A stretch of DNA of 64,000 nt, from assembly GCA_947683425.1 (NCBI GenBank), contig CANTUQ010000051.1, positions 1,364,001 to 1,428,000 on the forward strand, written 5' to 3'. The first letter of the stretch is position 1. Each line of letters begins with the position of its first letter. Position numbers and translations under genes: made by a program. Of the stretch, positions 11,561 to 23,438 are shown in pieces. Below the pieces are notes generated by a model, which did no database searches, had not been told where the DNA came from, and saw only the letters and a list, made by a program, of their open reading frames with translations. The DNA comes from Excoecaria cochinchinensis (Eukaryota; Streptophyta; Magnoliopsida; Malpighiales; Euphorbiaceae).

Positions 11561-13403
11561 CAGCCCGTCTGTGAAGTCAGCCCGTCGCTTAGGGTCACCG
11601 ACGGCTTGTGGTATTTTTCGACGCCCGTCGAAAAATCACCGCCCCTGTCAAAACGCCACCTGGTTTCTCGGAGCACGCAACCTTTTCGACGCCCTTCGGT
11701 GGATGTGGTAGGGCCGTCGGACGAATCCTTGTGTCAGAAGGATTCTTCCGACTCCCGCCTCCATACACCGACGCCCGTCGGTCGTGTCTGGCTTATAAAA
11801 GCTCAGAATTTTCACTATAAAAGGGTTCCAAAATTTTTGAAGAGGGGAAACTCTGCCCAAATTCAAGCATATTTTCTCTCTCTTCCAGCAAACACATTTC
11901 ATAAAGAAATCTATTTCAAAAGAGAATCAAATCCATCAAAAGGGACTAAAAACTAATTAGTTTTCCTTAGATTTTGATTCTAAAGACATTATTTGAGGAG
12001 GAAATAATCTGTTTTCCTTTCTTTGATCCTTCATCTTGCTTTTCGTGGAACACGCGGGGCTCTAATCAACACAAGAATCTCACCCAAAGCGAACATCTGA
12101 GGGTAAATATTCCGGATTCCTTCTCCATATCATATCATATTTATTCTTTATTTGTTGATTCTTTCAATTTTGCCATTATCCTTCTTTATTTTGACTCTCT
12201 TTATATGATTTTATGATAAAACCTCTTTTTTGGCTTTAAAAGGAGTTTTCTTTTTTCTGTTTTTTCGGAGACAGTGGTGCCCGACGGGTCATCTCCATCA
12301 CCGACGCCCGTCGGTCACCTCACCTATAGACGCCCTCTTTTTGAGTGATAGACGGGCATGTCGGTTATCTTGACTGACGCCCGTCGGTCACCTAAGAAGG
12401 GCCGTCGGTGGGTTCTGTCTCTCCCCTTTTAAATGATTTTCCATCTTTTTCAAGTCCTTTTGGCTTTCCATATATTGATTTTATGTATATTGACATCTTT
12501 TAACTTTTTATAAGTGTATATTGATTCTCTTGGACTATCCCGAGCTTGAGCAGCTATCTACCATATTCGGAGGATTTTGTCCGGTTTAGTTTCCTAATCG
12601 TCTTGACTATTTCCTTTATTTGTTATTCATTGATTATTGTGTGCATATGGATATACTCTTTTCATATCTCGCTAATGTATGAAAATGACTCAATGTTTCA
12701 TATTCAATAAAATGAGGTTTACACAAAAGCAAGGGTCCAATACCCCATTTTTATCCAATAAAAATCATCACGAACAAAAATATCCAATTTTGATAATGGT
12801 GCATGCGAGGACCAAAGTCCTCAAAATAAACAATGCCCCGATTCGTGTATGTATCGCACATTTATAAAGGGAGTTGTATTCCGCTCCTTGTATTATTGTA
12901 ATTTATTGTCTTTTAATATTTACTTGCTCATTTACGGCTTTCCAAATGTGAATAAATGCGCCTTTAATCAATTGCATCGTTTGGAGAGAGAGCGAATTAA
13001 TGATAATTAAATTTTGATCATAAAGTAATCAAGGTAGAAATAGATGAGAAATCCCGGACCCAGCTCTGGTCTTTGGGCTCAAAGAGGCTAGAGGTTCACC
13101 CTCCAAGACACCTTTTTGTGCCACGAGACTTTAGCGCTAATCCTAGTCTCCTTAGGGCGAGAGGTTTATCTTCAAAGACCCCTCTGGCTGGCCCAAAATG
13201 GATACCAAGCGCAGTCTTAGGCTCTCCGAGGCGAGAGTAACTTTCCCAATGTTCTATTGGGTGACAACTCCATGAAACCTCCTTGTTGCCCAACATAGAC
13301 GCACTTGCGATTTATCGCAAGCTGCCAACGGACCCACAAATGCCCCGATCGCCCTCGAGCGAGCGGTCCCATGGGAGGCCGCGGGGATCCGGCGCGCGTC
13401 ACA
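11551..13403 (+). mobile_element. Tat-type LTR, plus orientation, 5'-truncated (right arm of inverted pair)
   Basis: The right end GGATCCGGCGCGCGTCACA is the complement of the left end at 6268, and the two LTRs can be followed base against base as an inverted repeat for about 1.85 kb. It begins abruptly at 11551 inside the GACGGGC tract, fused to minus-strand pol. TATA boxes are at 11793-11800 and 11816-11823, followed by a CT-rich leader. Palindrome tracts are at 11550-11790 and 12280-12410. The open frame at 11606-11956 spans promoter sequence and is not a gene. Confidence 0.8.
11793..11823 (+). promoter_or_regulatory. TATA boxes of Tat LTR
   Basis: TTATAAAA at 11793-11800 and TATAAAAG at 11816-11823 lie directly downstream of the GACGGGC tract and upstream of a CT-rich stretch (11870-11890). 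This is the usual plant LTR promoter layout. Confidence 0.6.
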
Positions 13404-13531
13404 TTACCATATGCTAATGAATCCCAAAAACATGCATTTTTACCAAAATACCCTTATGATATGCCGAACACATACAAATGCATGCTCACACAGACAGGCT
13501 CAAACTACTAGGGGGCAAACGGGGTATGACA
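13404..13531 (-). mobile_element. Tekay LTR 5'-end fragment
   Basis: Read on the minus strand, this starts TGTCATACCCCGTTTGCCCCC, matching the start of the LTR at 26584. Only 128 bp remain; the rest was removed at the junction with the Tat LTR at 13403. Confidence 0.65.
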
Positions 13532-14995
13532 GGGCATAAGCAAAAACATGAGCCACGCAATAGTGAGAAACCATGCAGAGTTAAACAAGAAATCATTTTC
13601 GAAATCAGAGCAGGGCAGGAAGGAGGTTCACTATCGCGATCGCGATAAGAAGTCACGCTGACAACAGAAGCTAGGTTGCACTGCAAATAAGAGGGAAATT
13701 GCACGACTCATACACATGTGCGCAACTCGTGCTCATTGTGCACGATTCATACACTGTGCACGTCTCGTACACTTATACACCAATCGTGCACTGGTGCACA
13801 ATTCGTGCACAGCAACACTCGCCTCTCCGAGTCATTCTGGCTTTCATGACTCGAAGCACATAGTCCCTTCACGACTCGTACAAAATGACCAAGAGATGCT
13901 AAAGAAATCCGTCTCTATCGCGATCGCGCAGAAGAAGAGTGTTTCTGGGGAAAAATATGAGTCTGTCACGAGCGCGATAGGGTCATATTTTTCCCCATAA
14001 ATGCTCTTCTTCTGCTCTTTTTTTCAAAACCAAACATGCCAACATCACTCAAACTTGTAATAACTCTTACCTCAACACTCAATGCCTTCAAAAACATGCT
14101 CATAATCATCAACAAACACTCAATTTACATTAATTCAACAGGAAAATAGCCAAATACACTAAAAATGCAACTCAAGAACATCAAGATCAAAACTTACCCT
14201 AACTCATACCTTTTCCCTTCAAAACCCACATGCAAATAATCACAACACTATCGTTACAATCCTTTTCCACTGCTCAACTAAACACATACAAAACACTTAA
14301 GGTTTCTAGAATTTAAACACAACACGCACACACACAATGATCCAAAGAGAACAGGGCAGACAACTCCCAAACCTGGAAAATGAGGCTTCAAAATCAACCC
14401 TTCATGAACCCACTTTCTCTTTGCCCTTACTCTTCCTTTTCTCTTCTGATTCTTTGACAAAACCTAGTCAAACTAACACTAAATCAAACTAGGTAAACCA
14501 AAACTCCACAACCAGAAAAATGGCAAAGAAGAAGGAGCCAACCAAACTTACCTTCAAAATTAGCTCCTAAACTCAGAAGATCGGAACTCAAACCTCAAAG
14601 AAGCACATAAGGGAGGGGTTGAGAGTAGAAAATGAAGAAACGAAGAGTAGAGAGAACGAGAAAGAGTGAAATAAAGAGGAGAAGGAGACAGCTTCCACGG
14701 GAAGCTATCCCATTTTCTGCCCCTCCCTTCCCTCTCTCTACCAAGCCACATGGCAAGATCTTATTAGTCACCACAAAAATATTTTTGACTTTACTCTTTA
14801 ATTCTTAGCTTTTCTCTAATTGCTCCTTGCTCCAAATCACTTTACTCACTAAAAATAATTCTTCACCTAAATACTTTTATTTCCCATGAATTAAGTCCTC
14901 AATTAATTCCCAATTTACTTGTATAAATACAAAAAATGCCCTTAATCTCCAAATACGCATGCAAATTTCGACTAGGCCCGTTTTGGGGTATTACA
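13532..14995 (-). mobile_element. Tekay LTR, minus orientation, truncated
   Basis: On the minus strand it starts TGTAATACCCC at 14995, passes a CT-rich leader (14740-14400) and reaches a CpG palindrome array (13985-13626). It is cut at 13532 by the preceding LTR fragment, so about the last 1 kb, including the CTAAGCG hairpin, is gone. It separates the two halves of T1: at 14996 the reading resumes in the tail of the second RNase H. Confidence 0.75.
13626..13985. repeat. CpG palindrome array in Tekay LTR (copy 2)
   Basis: Contains TATCGCGATCGCGATA-like and TGTCACGAGCGCGATAG-like units and, in between (13700-13880), a distinct run of short repeats GTGCACGANTC/CTCGTACA. The array lies about 1.0-1.4 kb from the LTR start. 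Confidence 0.7.
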
Positions 14996-16322
14996 TTAGT
15001 ATCCATGTGGGATAACCCCGCATGAGTTGTAATCAAATCTGTGTTAATCTCAAGTTCAAAAAAGCCCAGTTTTTAATCCATACAAATAGTAAAAATTGAA
15101 GTTGTTAATGAGAAACTGTGGTACCATGACATTCAAAATTACCTAGAAAAATGGGGTTTACAAGAAAAAGCTACTAAAAGGGACTAAAGATTGATTCGTA
15201 AACTGTCTACTTAGTTTATCAGTATAGATGGTGTGCTATACAAATAACAGGCTGATGGCATTCAACTAAGCTGTTTGGACGAGAAAAAAGCTGAGAAGGT
15301 TATGGAAGAAACTCATGTTGGGGTCTGTAGAGCCCACATGAACAGTTTAATGCTAGCGAAGAAGATTATGCGGCAAGGGTTTTACTGGCTTACAATAGAT
15401 ACGGATTGCTCAAAATATATGAAGCAGTGTCAATTGTGGCAACAGTGTACATACCTGAGGCATTTACTAGTTTCAGAATTGCACAACTTAACATCACCAT
15501 GGCCATTCACAGTTTGGGGAATAGATATTATGGGAGAGATACACCCTACAGCCTCCAATGGATATAGGTTCATTGTAGTCACCATCGATTACTTCACAAG
15601 TGGGTAGAGGCAGAATCGTTCAAGAAAATTGATGCCCGAGACATGGCCAAGTTTATTGAAAAGAATTTGAAGGGGGGGGGGCAGTTTATGGCTGAAACTA
15701 AGAAGTTATCACAAGTCCTCTCCATATCACACGTAGGCCAATGGTGCAGTTGAAGCAACTAATAAAACTATCAAGAAGATCTTGTCCAAAATGATTCAGA
15801 ACTACAAGGATTTAGCAAAGAAGTTGCCTTTTGCACTCTGGGGCTATAGAACCACCATCAGAACTTCCACATGAGCCATGCCTTATTGTTTAGTATATAG
15901 GACAGAAGCGGTACTTCCAGTGGAAATAGAGCTCAGGTCTTTAAGGGTGGTTATGGAACCCTAGATGCCGGAAGCTGATTGGGTGCAATAATAATTGCTA
16001 CAGTTGAACATGTTAGATGAAAACAGGTTGTGGGCCTATTATCACAACCAAATCTATCAGAAAAGGATTTCTCGATCATTCGTGAAAAAGGTCAGAAAGC
16101 ATCCGCTGAAAGAGGGAGATTTAGTCTTCAAGCAAATGAGGCCAGGTGTTCCGAACATACGTAGAAAATTCAAGCCAACATGGGAAGCTCCGTTTGTTCT
16201 TTAGAAGTTATTGATTAAGGGGGCAGTGATTTTAATGGATAGTGACGAAAATGAGTTCAAACAACTAGTCAATGTCGATAGACTCAAAAGGTTACATGAC
16301 TAAAGTCTGAAAAATCAAAAGA
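14996..16322 (+). pseudogene. Tat element T1: second RNase H tail and integrase
   Basis: The tail LVSMWDNP of the second RNase H is followed by a connector and integrase homologous to the minus-strand copy: EETHVGVCRAHMN (about 15310), CSKYMKQCQLWQQC (about 15410-15450) and WGIDIMGEI (about 15520). The segment that should hold the second catalytic Asp is gone and is replaced by a run of ten G (15672-15681). The catalytic Glu region (GAVEATNKT, about 15740) is out of frame. The C-terminal part is open at 15995-16204 (KKVRKHPLKEGDLVFKQMRPG) and the frame ends near 16302. Confidence 0.85.
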
Positions 16323-16700
16323 AGAAAATAGAAGCCCCGTGGGTCAAAAATCAAAAAAAGAGGTAGCCTTACTAAAATGGGTGCCTTGTCAGGGTGAAAA
16401 CCAAAAAAAGGCACCCTGGACAAAAATTAGAGGCTCGAGAGAAAATGTCTAATTAAGAAAACCCGAGAGAGCTATTGAAAATAGGAGTTCGATGCTTTCA
16501 AGATCTCTTTTGAGATTAGGTGAGATTTTCCATTTTGAATTTATGTTAAATTATGATCATGTATGGGGGAATCATACTAAAATGTACACAATTTTTAAAG
16601 AAAAATATAAAACAGAAACAATTCGACTCATATGTGCATTATCATCGAGTTCTTTTATAAAATGAAAACATTATTCTTTATTGTATTTATGTAATCTAAT
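16323..16700 (+). other. Conserved 3' noncoding block of Tat elements
   Basis: Noncoding sequence after pol, with a spaced motif GTCAGGGTGAAAACC-n-AAAAGGC and AATTAGAGGCT-GAGAGAAAAT. The same block occurs in inverse complement at about 35215-35375 in the young Tat element, placing both in one family although their pols differ in preservation. Confidence 0.65.
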
Positions 16701-16702
16701 AA

Positions 16703-18151
16703 CTATGCTCTGCTACTGCTCTCGCCAGCTAGATGCCTAATTCTATTGGTCCTGTTATCAACTGCAAGACTAATCACCCACCTCTTGTATGCACTTATAG
16801 AAGCAAAGGTGTAATCTCCAATCAGTGGTATAACAGTCTTTATAACCAGCTGTGCCCAAAGACCGTGGTACAAGAAAATGAAAGCCGATGATAAGATACC
16901 ACCTTGGAAAGATAGAGGGTGCCTCACAATATCTTGACTCCCTTCGAACTGTCAGGCACAGTGGGCAGTAATGTAGAAGGTAGCCTCATGAAGCCCACAC
17001 AAGGGAACGCACCCTTAAAAACCATCTAGAGTCATAGAAGAAAGGCGCAGCCAGGGGCACATGAAGCTAATGTCTTCATCTGCCACCTCACCCAATCTAG
17101 TAGCACCTTCGTCGAGAGATGCAAAGGAATACAACCACTGCCTGGGAAGAAAATACCTCAGCGAATAGTTACTGATCACCCTGAGAGGAGGCTTTAATAG
17201 TAGATTCAGATTCTCTTGTAACCATATCTAAAAAATAGGGAAAATCAGTGAGATTAGAAATAATCATGCATAAGGACTAAGTTATTTGGAAGTGTTATGT
17301 GAAGAGTTGACTGATTTTACGATTTGCAATAAAAGTATTGAGCCTTTGACTATCCTATACTCTGTGATTTAAAAAAAAAAGAAGCTGCTGGAATGGGTAG
17401 GGACCACTACAGGCAAAACTAAGGCACGGGATTATGTGAAAATCCCAAAGTACGCATTTCCCACTAAAGAAAAGCTAGTACGAAAATCCACAAGGGACTC
17501 AGTACCTTTTAAAATAATGACAAACACTTACCTAGAGTAATAATGGACTTTCGGTGAAGGTAGCAGAAGGGTTGGTACGGATAACGTCCAAGCCTAGGAC
17601 CGTCTTAGCAAAAATCAAGGGAAATGGTCAGCCCATGATGAATGCTATCCACAATCCCGAATAACTGGAAATTGCCAGTCAATTCCTCAAAAATCACCGT
17701 CAGGTATTTGGAAAGGCAAAATAGAAGAATAATACTGGCTTGGTATGTGGGTACACTAGTGAAGCATTCTAGTGCCTCGATTAACGGTTCTAAAGCAAAA
17801 ATGGCACCCTAAGAGGCCAAGCTAGCTGTGGTTAAGGGAGAAATACCTAAGGCCAATGCAGTGTCCCTCACATGAATCAAACAATAGCTCGGGATGCAAG
17901 GTGGTGTGCCAAGAGGAAACCTTGTTTGATGATGGCAGCGAATTCTTCGGGCAAGGCGCACAGTTCTTGATAAGTAAATCTGAAAACATTGAACCGGGGG
18001 TCCCAAAAGCGTACTATAGCCAACAGAAGATTCTTGTCCACTTTAACTCTCCTCAAAAATTTCAAGCCGTAATAAGATGTCAAAGTGGTATTTTCCCTAG
18101 TTCGAGAGTCATCCAAAAGTTGGCACATTTTGATAAGGGTTAATGACGACA
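16703..18151 (-). pseudogene. Antisense ORF (aORF) of Tat element T1, plant-mobile-domain-like
   Basis: A decayed gene of roughly 480 codons opposite to pol, between pol and the 3' LTR. A start ATG near 18151 (MSSLTLIKMCQLLDD) leads into FWDPRFNVFRFTYQELCALPEEFA, which resembles the plant mobile domain/DUF7745-type proteins found as extra antisense ORFs in Tat-lineage elements. In another frame it continues with SIILLFCLSKYLTVIFEEL (about 17730-17675), and the end is open at 16927-16703 (DNRTNRIRHLAGESSSRA). A homologous C-terminus survives in the young Tat element at 34774-34998. Frame shifts and stops (for example 17808) kill it. The role of aORF proteins is unknown. Confidence 0.65.
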
Positions 18152-18651
18152 TTTTCGAGACTTCGGGGGAAAAATTAAATATAAGCGAAAGAAATGGGAA
18201 AGAAAAAAAGAAGAAAATAGGGAAAAACTGGAAAAGGGAGCTCTGACTGAAAGCCAAGAGGAGTCGTGCACAAAATTCAAGGAGAAGATAAGTATTTAAA
18301 GAAAGCAACGACCGACGGGAGTGGCTCAAGCAAGTCACGGCCAGCCCGTCAGTCAACCTTTCACCACCTGGGTGGATTTCAATCTGCATAGTTCAAGCAT
18401 TTCACATGTATAAATCTTTTACGTGTATTTGTGTCATTTTAGTTTTGCAGGGAAACAAATTTGATGGATGAAATCATACATAAAAAAATAGGGCACACGA
18501 CATTCAAGGAGTATTTTAAAATTCTCAAATTCAAAAAGAAAAAAAAATTGAAAATTCAAAACGATCGACAAGCTTATAGGATTGCCCGTCGCTCGGTCCA
18601 TAGACGGCCCACCCGTCAGTTGTTAAAAATTATAAATAGCGAGCCGTTATG
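18152..18651 (+). mobile_element. Probable start of T1 3' LTR with promoter
   Basis: Two GACGGGC clusters (18305-18360 and 18587-18622) precede a TATA box TATAAATA at 18631-18638, the same layout as the Tat LTR at 11551-11823. The stretch between the aORF and these clusters shows no other feature. The exact LTR start is not resolved. A solo Tekay LTR interrupts at 18651, and the CT-rich leader expected after the TATA box resumes at 23444. Confidence 0.5.
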
Positions 18652-19714
18652 TGTAACACCCCTTACCTATACATAAGTGAGCTCACCCACATACAGGAGT
18701 GAGTGCCCGCATAGGCAAGTGCTACTAGAACAAAGCATGCATAATGGAATAATATACATACACAATAACAGAAACGGAAATAATAATATTCTTTTTACAA
18801 ACCAAACATTCGGAGGAAAAACACATTCGAACCTCAAAAAGGAACTTGCTAATCTCACCCATTGATATACCAAAAATATTTATATTACATAACTGTTCCA
18901 CAATATCATTCTAACATAAATACAACTTAACTGATACATATAACAAAAATGATTACAAACCAAAAGCTATAGTTCAGAAATTATAAAATACAAAAGCTAA
19001 GCCTCTAACAAAAGCCCATCCTAGTGTGTTGGCCCTGACGCTTGCGGATCGGTCTTCCCAAAAACTCTAGCTACTTTCACACCTATACGGATGAAACACC
19101 CGTGCTAAGCGATAATGCTTAGTGGGGAAAACAAAAGATGAACAACCCCTCAGAGTGGCCGTCAGAAGCAATTCACATACATATGGCACATATATAAGAA
19201 CAAGCATCATAAGCTTAAACCATAACTTATATTCATCAGAACTTCATATATATGTATACACTCATATAGTATCATCTAATAATCCACATTATTTCACATC
19301 AATGTAAAACTCATAGATTTGCTTGCAACCTCAGAGTGGTGGATAACGAGTGAACACATTAGTATCCGTAGTTACAACAAAAGCAGTTTATTTCCTTTTC
19401 ATTCAAAAACATTTTCACATTGGGGGATCTTAAATAAGATCCAACTCATAGGGATCATGAGATTCCAAACGGGGACCTAGTCAGGGACCAGAATACATTG
19501 GGTTGTAGCTAACAGAACTCTATAGGCCTTCCTATCTAACCACTTACTTAACTATTGCTGGTTAAACATTAATTCCAATATAGATCACATAGCATAACAT
19601 ATGGTAATTTTACATTGTATAACATATGCTGGTTCATACCTTGAAACACATAAATATCATGAGTGAAAAACCATGCAAAGTGCCATAAAATAATCAACAT
19701 TAAAAAATAGGGGA

Positions 19715-19945
19715 GGGTCGCGCCCGTAACGACCCGTCGCGCTCGTGATAGAAGCGATTTGCCTACTGTATCACATACATGACAGACATCCGCACTCATA
19801 AGGAAGAGCTAATAGGCCTCTAACACGCTCGCGAGCAAGGTCACACTCGTGACAAAGGGGGGTAGGCTTCTGTCACGCTCGCGACAGAGCTCAGCCCGGC
19901 AAAAGCTTGGCTTACCGAGCTCTTTGTCGTGTTCGCGATAGTGGA
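19715..19945. repeat. CpG palindrome array (outer solo LTR), continued at 22355-22405
   Basis: Units such as TGTCACGCTCGCGACAG and ACCCGTCGCGCTCGTGATAG. The nested solo LTR inserted within the array, so its last units lie at 22355-22405. Joined, the array is about 1.04-1.34 kb from the LTR start. Confidence 0.8.
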
Positions 19946-19972
19946 CTCTACGGCAGGAACCCAGATGACCTA

Positions 19973-22353
19973 TGTAACAACCCGGATTACACCCTAGTAG
20001 GATTTGCAGTGTTTGTTAAGTATATGGATGTGTTGGTAAGAGAGGACACTTTGCAATGAGTGCATGGGTGAGTGAAGGAATTGTGTAGAGGATTGATCAA
20101 GCTTAGCTTAAAGGATTTCTGGTTAAGGTTATATCGCGAGCGTGACATGGTCCCGAGCGCGACAGAACATGTCTGCTGAAATCTGTTTAGGCGAGTTTTT
20201 AAGTGAATTTTTGATTTGGGTTTTGGACAAGTGGCAGCATGCATGGAGTTTGGAAGGGAGAGTGGGACACATGTCTTAGGGTAGATATGTGGCATGGAGA
20301 GAAGGTGCCATGTGGACATTTGCATGCAATATAAGGATACTATGTGAGAAAATCTATCTCATTTGTGAATTGCATGCAAATAGTGATATCTCTCCTTATT
20401 TTCCCTCTCTTTCTCGGTTTCACTTCCTCTTTCTTCTTTGATGTTGTTCTCTTTTGGTTAATTTCTGTATTGGATTGTTTGAAGAGGTTTTTAGAGGATT
20501 AAAGTTTAGAGGTAAGTGTATTGGATTGAGTTCTGCTTCTTCTACTCTTTTTCTATTTGCTTTGTTATTTGAGATTTTGGATTAAGAGATTGTGTTTTGA
20601 TTAAATATTGCAAGAAGCTGAGGAAAGAAGAAGGATTGAAAAGGGCAAAGACAAGATTTGATTTTGGGGTTTTTGGCTGTACTTCAAGAGGTTTGGGATT
20701 TCATTGTTAAGTCCTTGTATGGATGTGTGTTTATTTGTTTAGGATTGTGTGCTCTTGAACTCGTGCTTGTGTTGTGATTTTAGAGTCACTGGATGCATGT
20801 TATGAAATGAGTAGGAGTTATAGAATTGCATGTGTTTATAGTTGTTTTCGAATTATCTAGATTCTATATAAATGCATGTGTTGTAGATATGTTTGAATGG
20901 GAATGAATAGCACGTGTTTATGCTTTTGGGTTATGCATGCTCATGGTTTAAATTGGACATATAAATATGTTAAGTAGTGATTTAGAGTTTTGATATGTAT
21001 ATAGTCTATTGCATGTTTAAGGTTATGAGCATATGTGTATGATTGATTGAAAGGTAAGTTGGAGTGTGTAAGTTTCCATGTTGTGAAGTTTGGGTTGTAT
21101 ATCTCTGTTCTGTCGCGAGCGCGACATCATCGCTAGCACGACAAAAGCCACTTTGGCATTCTGTCACGAGAGCATCAAAGTCGCGAGCGCGACATTTGCG
21201 AGAGTTGCATTTTGTTGCAAGCACGACATTAGTAGCAAGCGCGACAGTATGCAACTCTGCTTGCCTAGTTCTTTGAAGTATCTTTTGTGTTGGGCATTAC
21301 TTTGGTATATGTTTGTACATGTTCAAGGTAGATTATATGCATGATATTAATATCGATTGTACACCTGATGATTTGATTTAGTTGTGCATGAGTTAGTAAG
21401 ACATGAATGTGAATTGATCATTGGAATGGTTAGTATACATGTGCCTTTGTGTGTCAAGCCTGATCGGTCAAGTTAATGGATAGATAAGCGTGCTTATAAA
21501 GGGTTTTGCATAGCTGCTCAGTAGACTGTTATGGTCTTTTGTCTAGACACTTTAGTCTCTTTTGTTACCTTCGGGTATTCGAATATTTTTAGACTTATGT
21601 CTTTTGTTTTTAGATACTGAATCTCATCGGTATCTTCAGTACCCGTATCTATAGTTTCTTAGAGTTCAGGCTTCCTGTTTGCTTTTGTGATGTTCAAGCT
21701 TATGCGTACTGATGGAATGATTGTTTTGAGCATTTCATATTAATGCTTTTGGCTCAGTCATGTTCGTCAACTGGACATGATATTGTTAAGATTTAGTTAT
21801 GTGATATGTAAATAAGAATGTTATGGTGCTTTGAACATGCTAGGTTTGATAAGGATTGAATTGTACATGTTATACTTTTGTATTGATATTGCGACTACTT
21901 CTTAATATGATGTTTATATAATTGTTATGCATGCTTGTGTAGTCCTTTGTTTTTGTTCATCCCCACTAAGCGTTATCGCTTAGCACAGATGTTTGTTTCC
22001 GTGTAGGTTTGCAAGGTTGGTTCAGTTTTGGAGTCGCGCATCTGCTGGCCACTAGGAGTCGAAGTCTTCTTTTTGTACTAGTATAGGAGCATGTTCGTTT
22101 AGTCATGCCTTTGCTCTATACATTTTGTCAATGTTTTGAAAGGCGTCTAATTCTGATTTTGATAATGTAATGATTTTGTATATGTATACTTTATAAGTTC
22201 AATAATGCAAGTATATATGTTGTTCATGAATGCTTCCGCTTATGTTCTATTTTGTAAGTTTCCGGTTCGGTTATTCGCATGAACGTTTGTGTTTTATTTA
22301 TTTGTGTGCATGGCATTCCGGTATCCTTCCAGTGGGAGTATCGGGGCGTTTTA
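19973..22353 (+). mobile_element. Nested solo Tekay LTR with perfect target duplication
   Basis: It starts TGTAACAACCC and ends GGGGCGTTTTA; the final CA has changed to TA. ACCTA flanks it at 19968-19972 and 22354-22358. It is 2,381 bp long with no internal region. A TATA-like ATATAAGG near 20329 precedes a CT-rich stretch (20390-20450). CpG palindromes sit at 20130-20170 and 21110-21252, and the hairpin CTAAGCGTTATCGCTTAG is at 21966-21983. It lies inside the palindrome array of another solo LTR. Confidence 0.9.
21110..21252. repeat. CpG palindrome array (nested solo LTR)
   Basis: Five or six units of TGTCGCGAGCGCGACA and variants at about 1.14-1.28 kb from the LTR start. Two further units lie near 20130-20170. 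Confidence 0.8.
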
Positions 22354-23438
22354 ACCTAGCTTTATCGCGCTCGTGATAGAGGTCGTACTCGTGACAGAGG
22401 ATGTGTTTACGACTGAATCAAACTTCCAGCACATGCTACCAATCTGCACAGTGCCTTCTTCACACCAACCATCCCAAATCATGCAATTAACCCACCAAAC
22501 TTCAACATAAACCTCATCAAGCCTCTAAACATATTTCCCAACATTTTACCCAAGTTTTAATCTAAATAGAAGTGACTAAAAGAGATTAGAAGAACAGTTC
22601 AAAAAAGAATTCAAAGCCCAGAAAAATTCCCCCAATTTCCACATACATACTCTCCAACATTCAATACTCAACTCCCAACTTAAATACCTCAATCAATTCA
22701 ACAAAACTAAATTGAATGATGCGAATAAATACAATAAGAACCACTAATTCAGAATTTCATCACTAAGGGGTTAAAATGAACTCAAACAAGAAAACATAAA
22801 TTCCCAAACCTTTGGCTCCTAAGCTCCTTAAGAATCAATGGCAGCACCACCTCTAACCTTCTCTTTCCCCTTAGGTTCTCTTGCTGGGATCTCTGGACAC
22901 ATCAACCAAAACACAACAAAAACTCAAAACCCTAAAAACATACACAAACCAGCAAATGCAAATGCAAAGAGGAGGATAAGAGGAAGAAGAAGAGGCTAAA
23001 CACTTACCCAAAATCTAGAATTTGCCAAAACCAAATCAGAATCTCAGTAGCTTGAAGAGATGATCTCAAGGCAAGAAAGGAGAAGAAGAGAAGAAGAAGA
23101 AGACGAAGAGGAAGAAAGAGTTGGAATGGGAATAGTGGGCAGATAGCTGTCCCTCATGTTCTCTCTCTCTCTTTTCCTTAGTCAACTCCTCTTTTTCTCT
23201 TTCTTACATCCCCACCATCCACTTGTCAAACATGAGTAGTGGATTTGGCAAATTCCACTTCTAATCCTCCTTTTCTCCTCACAACAAACTAAAGCCACAC
23301 AATTATAACTATCAAGCAATAATACCATCCTAAACTTTCTAAACATGCAATAAATATCCACATGGTCACATTAATAACAGATCAGACTAAAACCACAAAC
23401 ATGCTCAAAACTACTAGGGTGCAAATCGGGGTGTCACA

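Larger units (their letters stand above)
18652..23438 (-). mobile_element. Solo Tekay LTR, minus orientation, split by a nested solo LTR
   Basis: The ends are TGTAACACCCC at 18652 and GGGGTGTCACA ending at 23438. Without the nested LTR and one target copy it is about 2.4 kb. Flanks TTATG (18647-18651) and TTACG (23439-23443) look like a target duplication with one transition. No internal retrotransposon sequence adjoins, so it is a solo LTR left by LTR-LTR recombination. It carries the CTAAGCG hairpin (19105-19122, minus sense) and a CpG palindrome array (19715-19945 plus 22355-22405). Confidence 0.85.
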
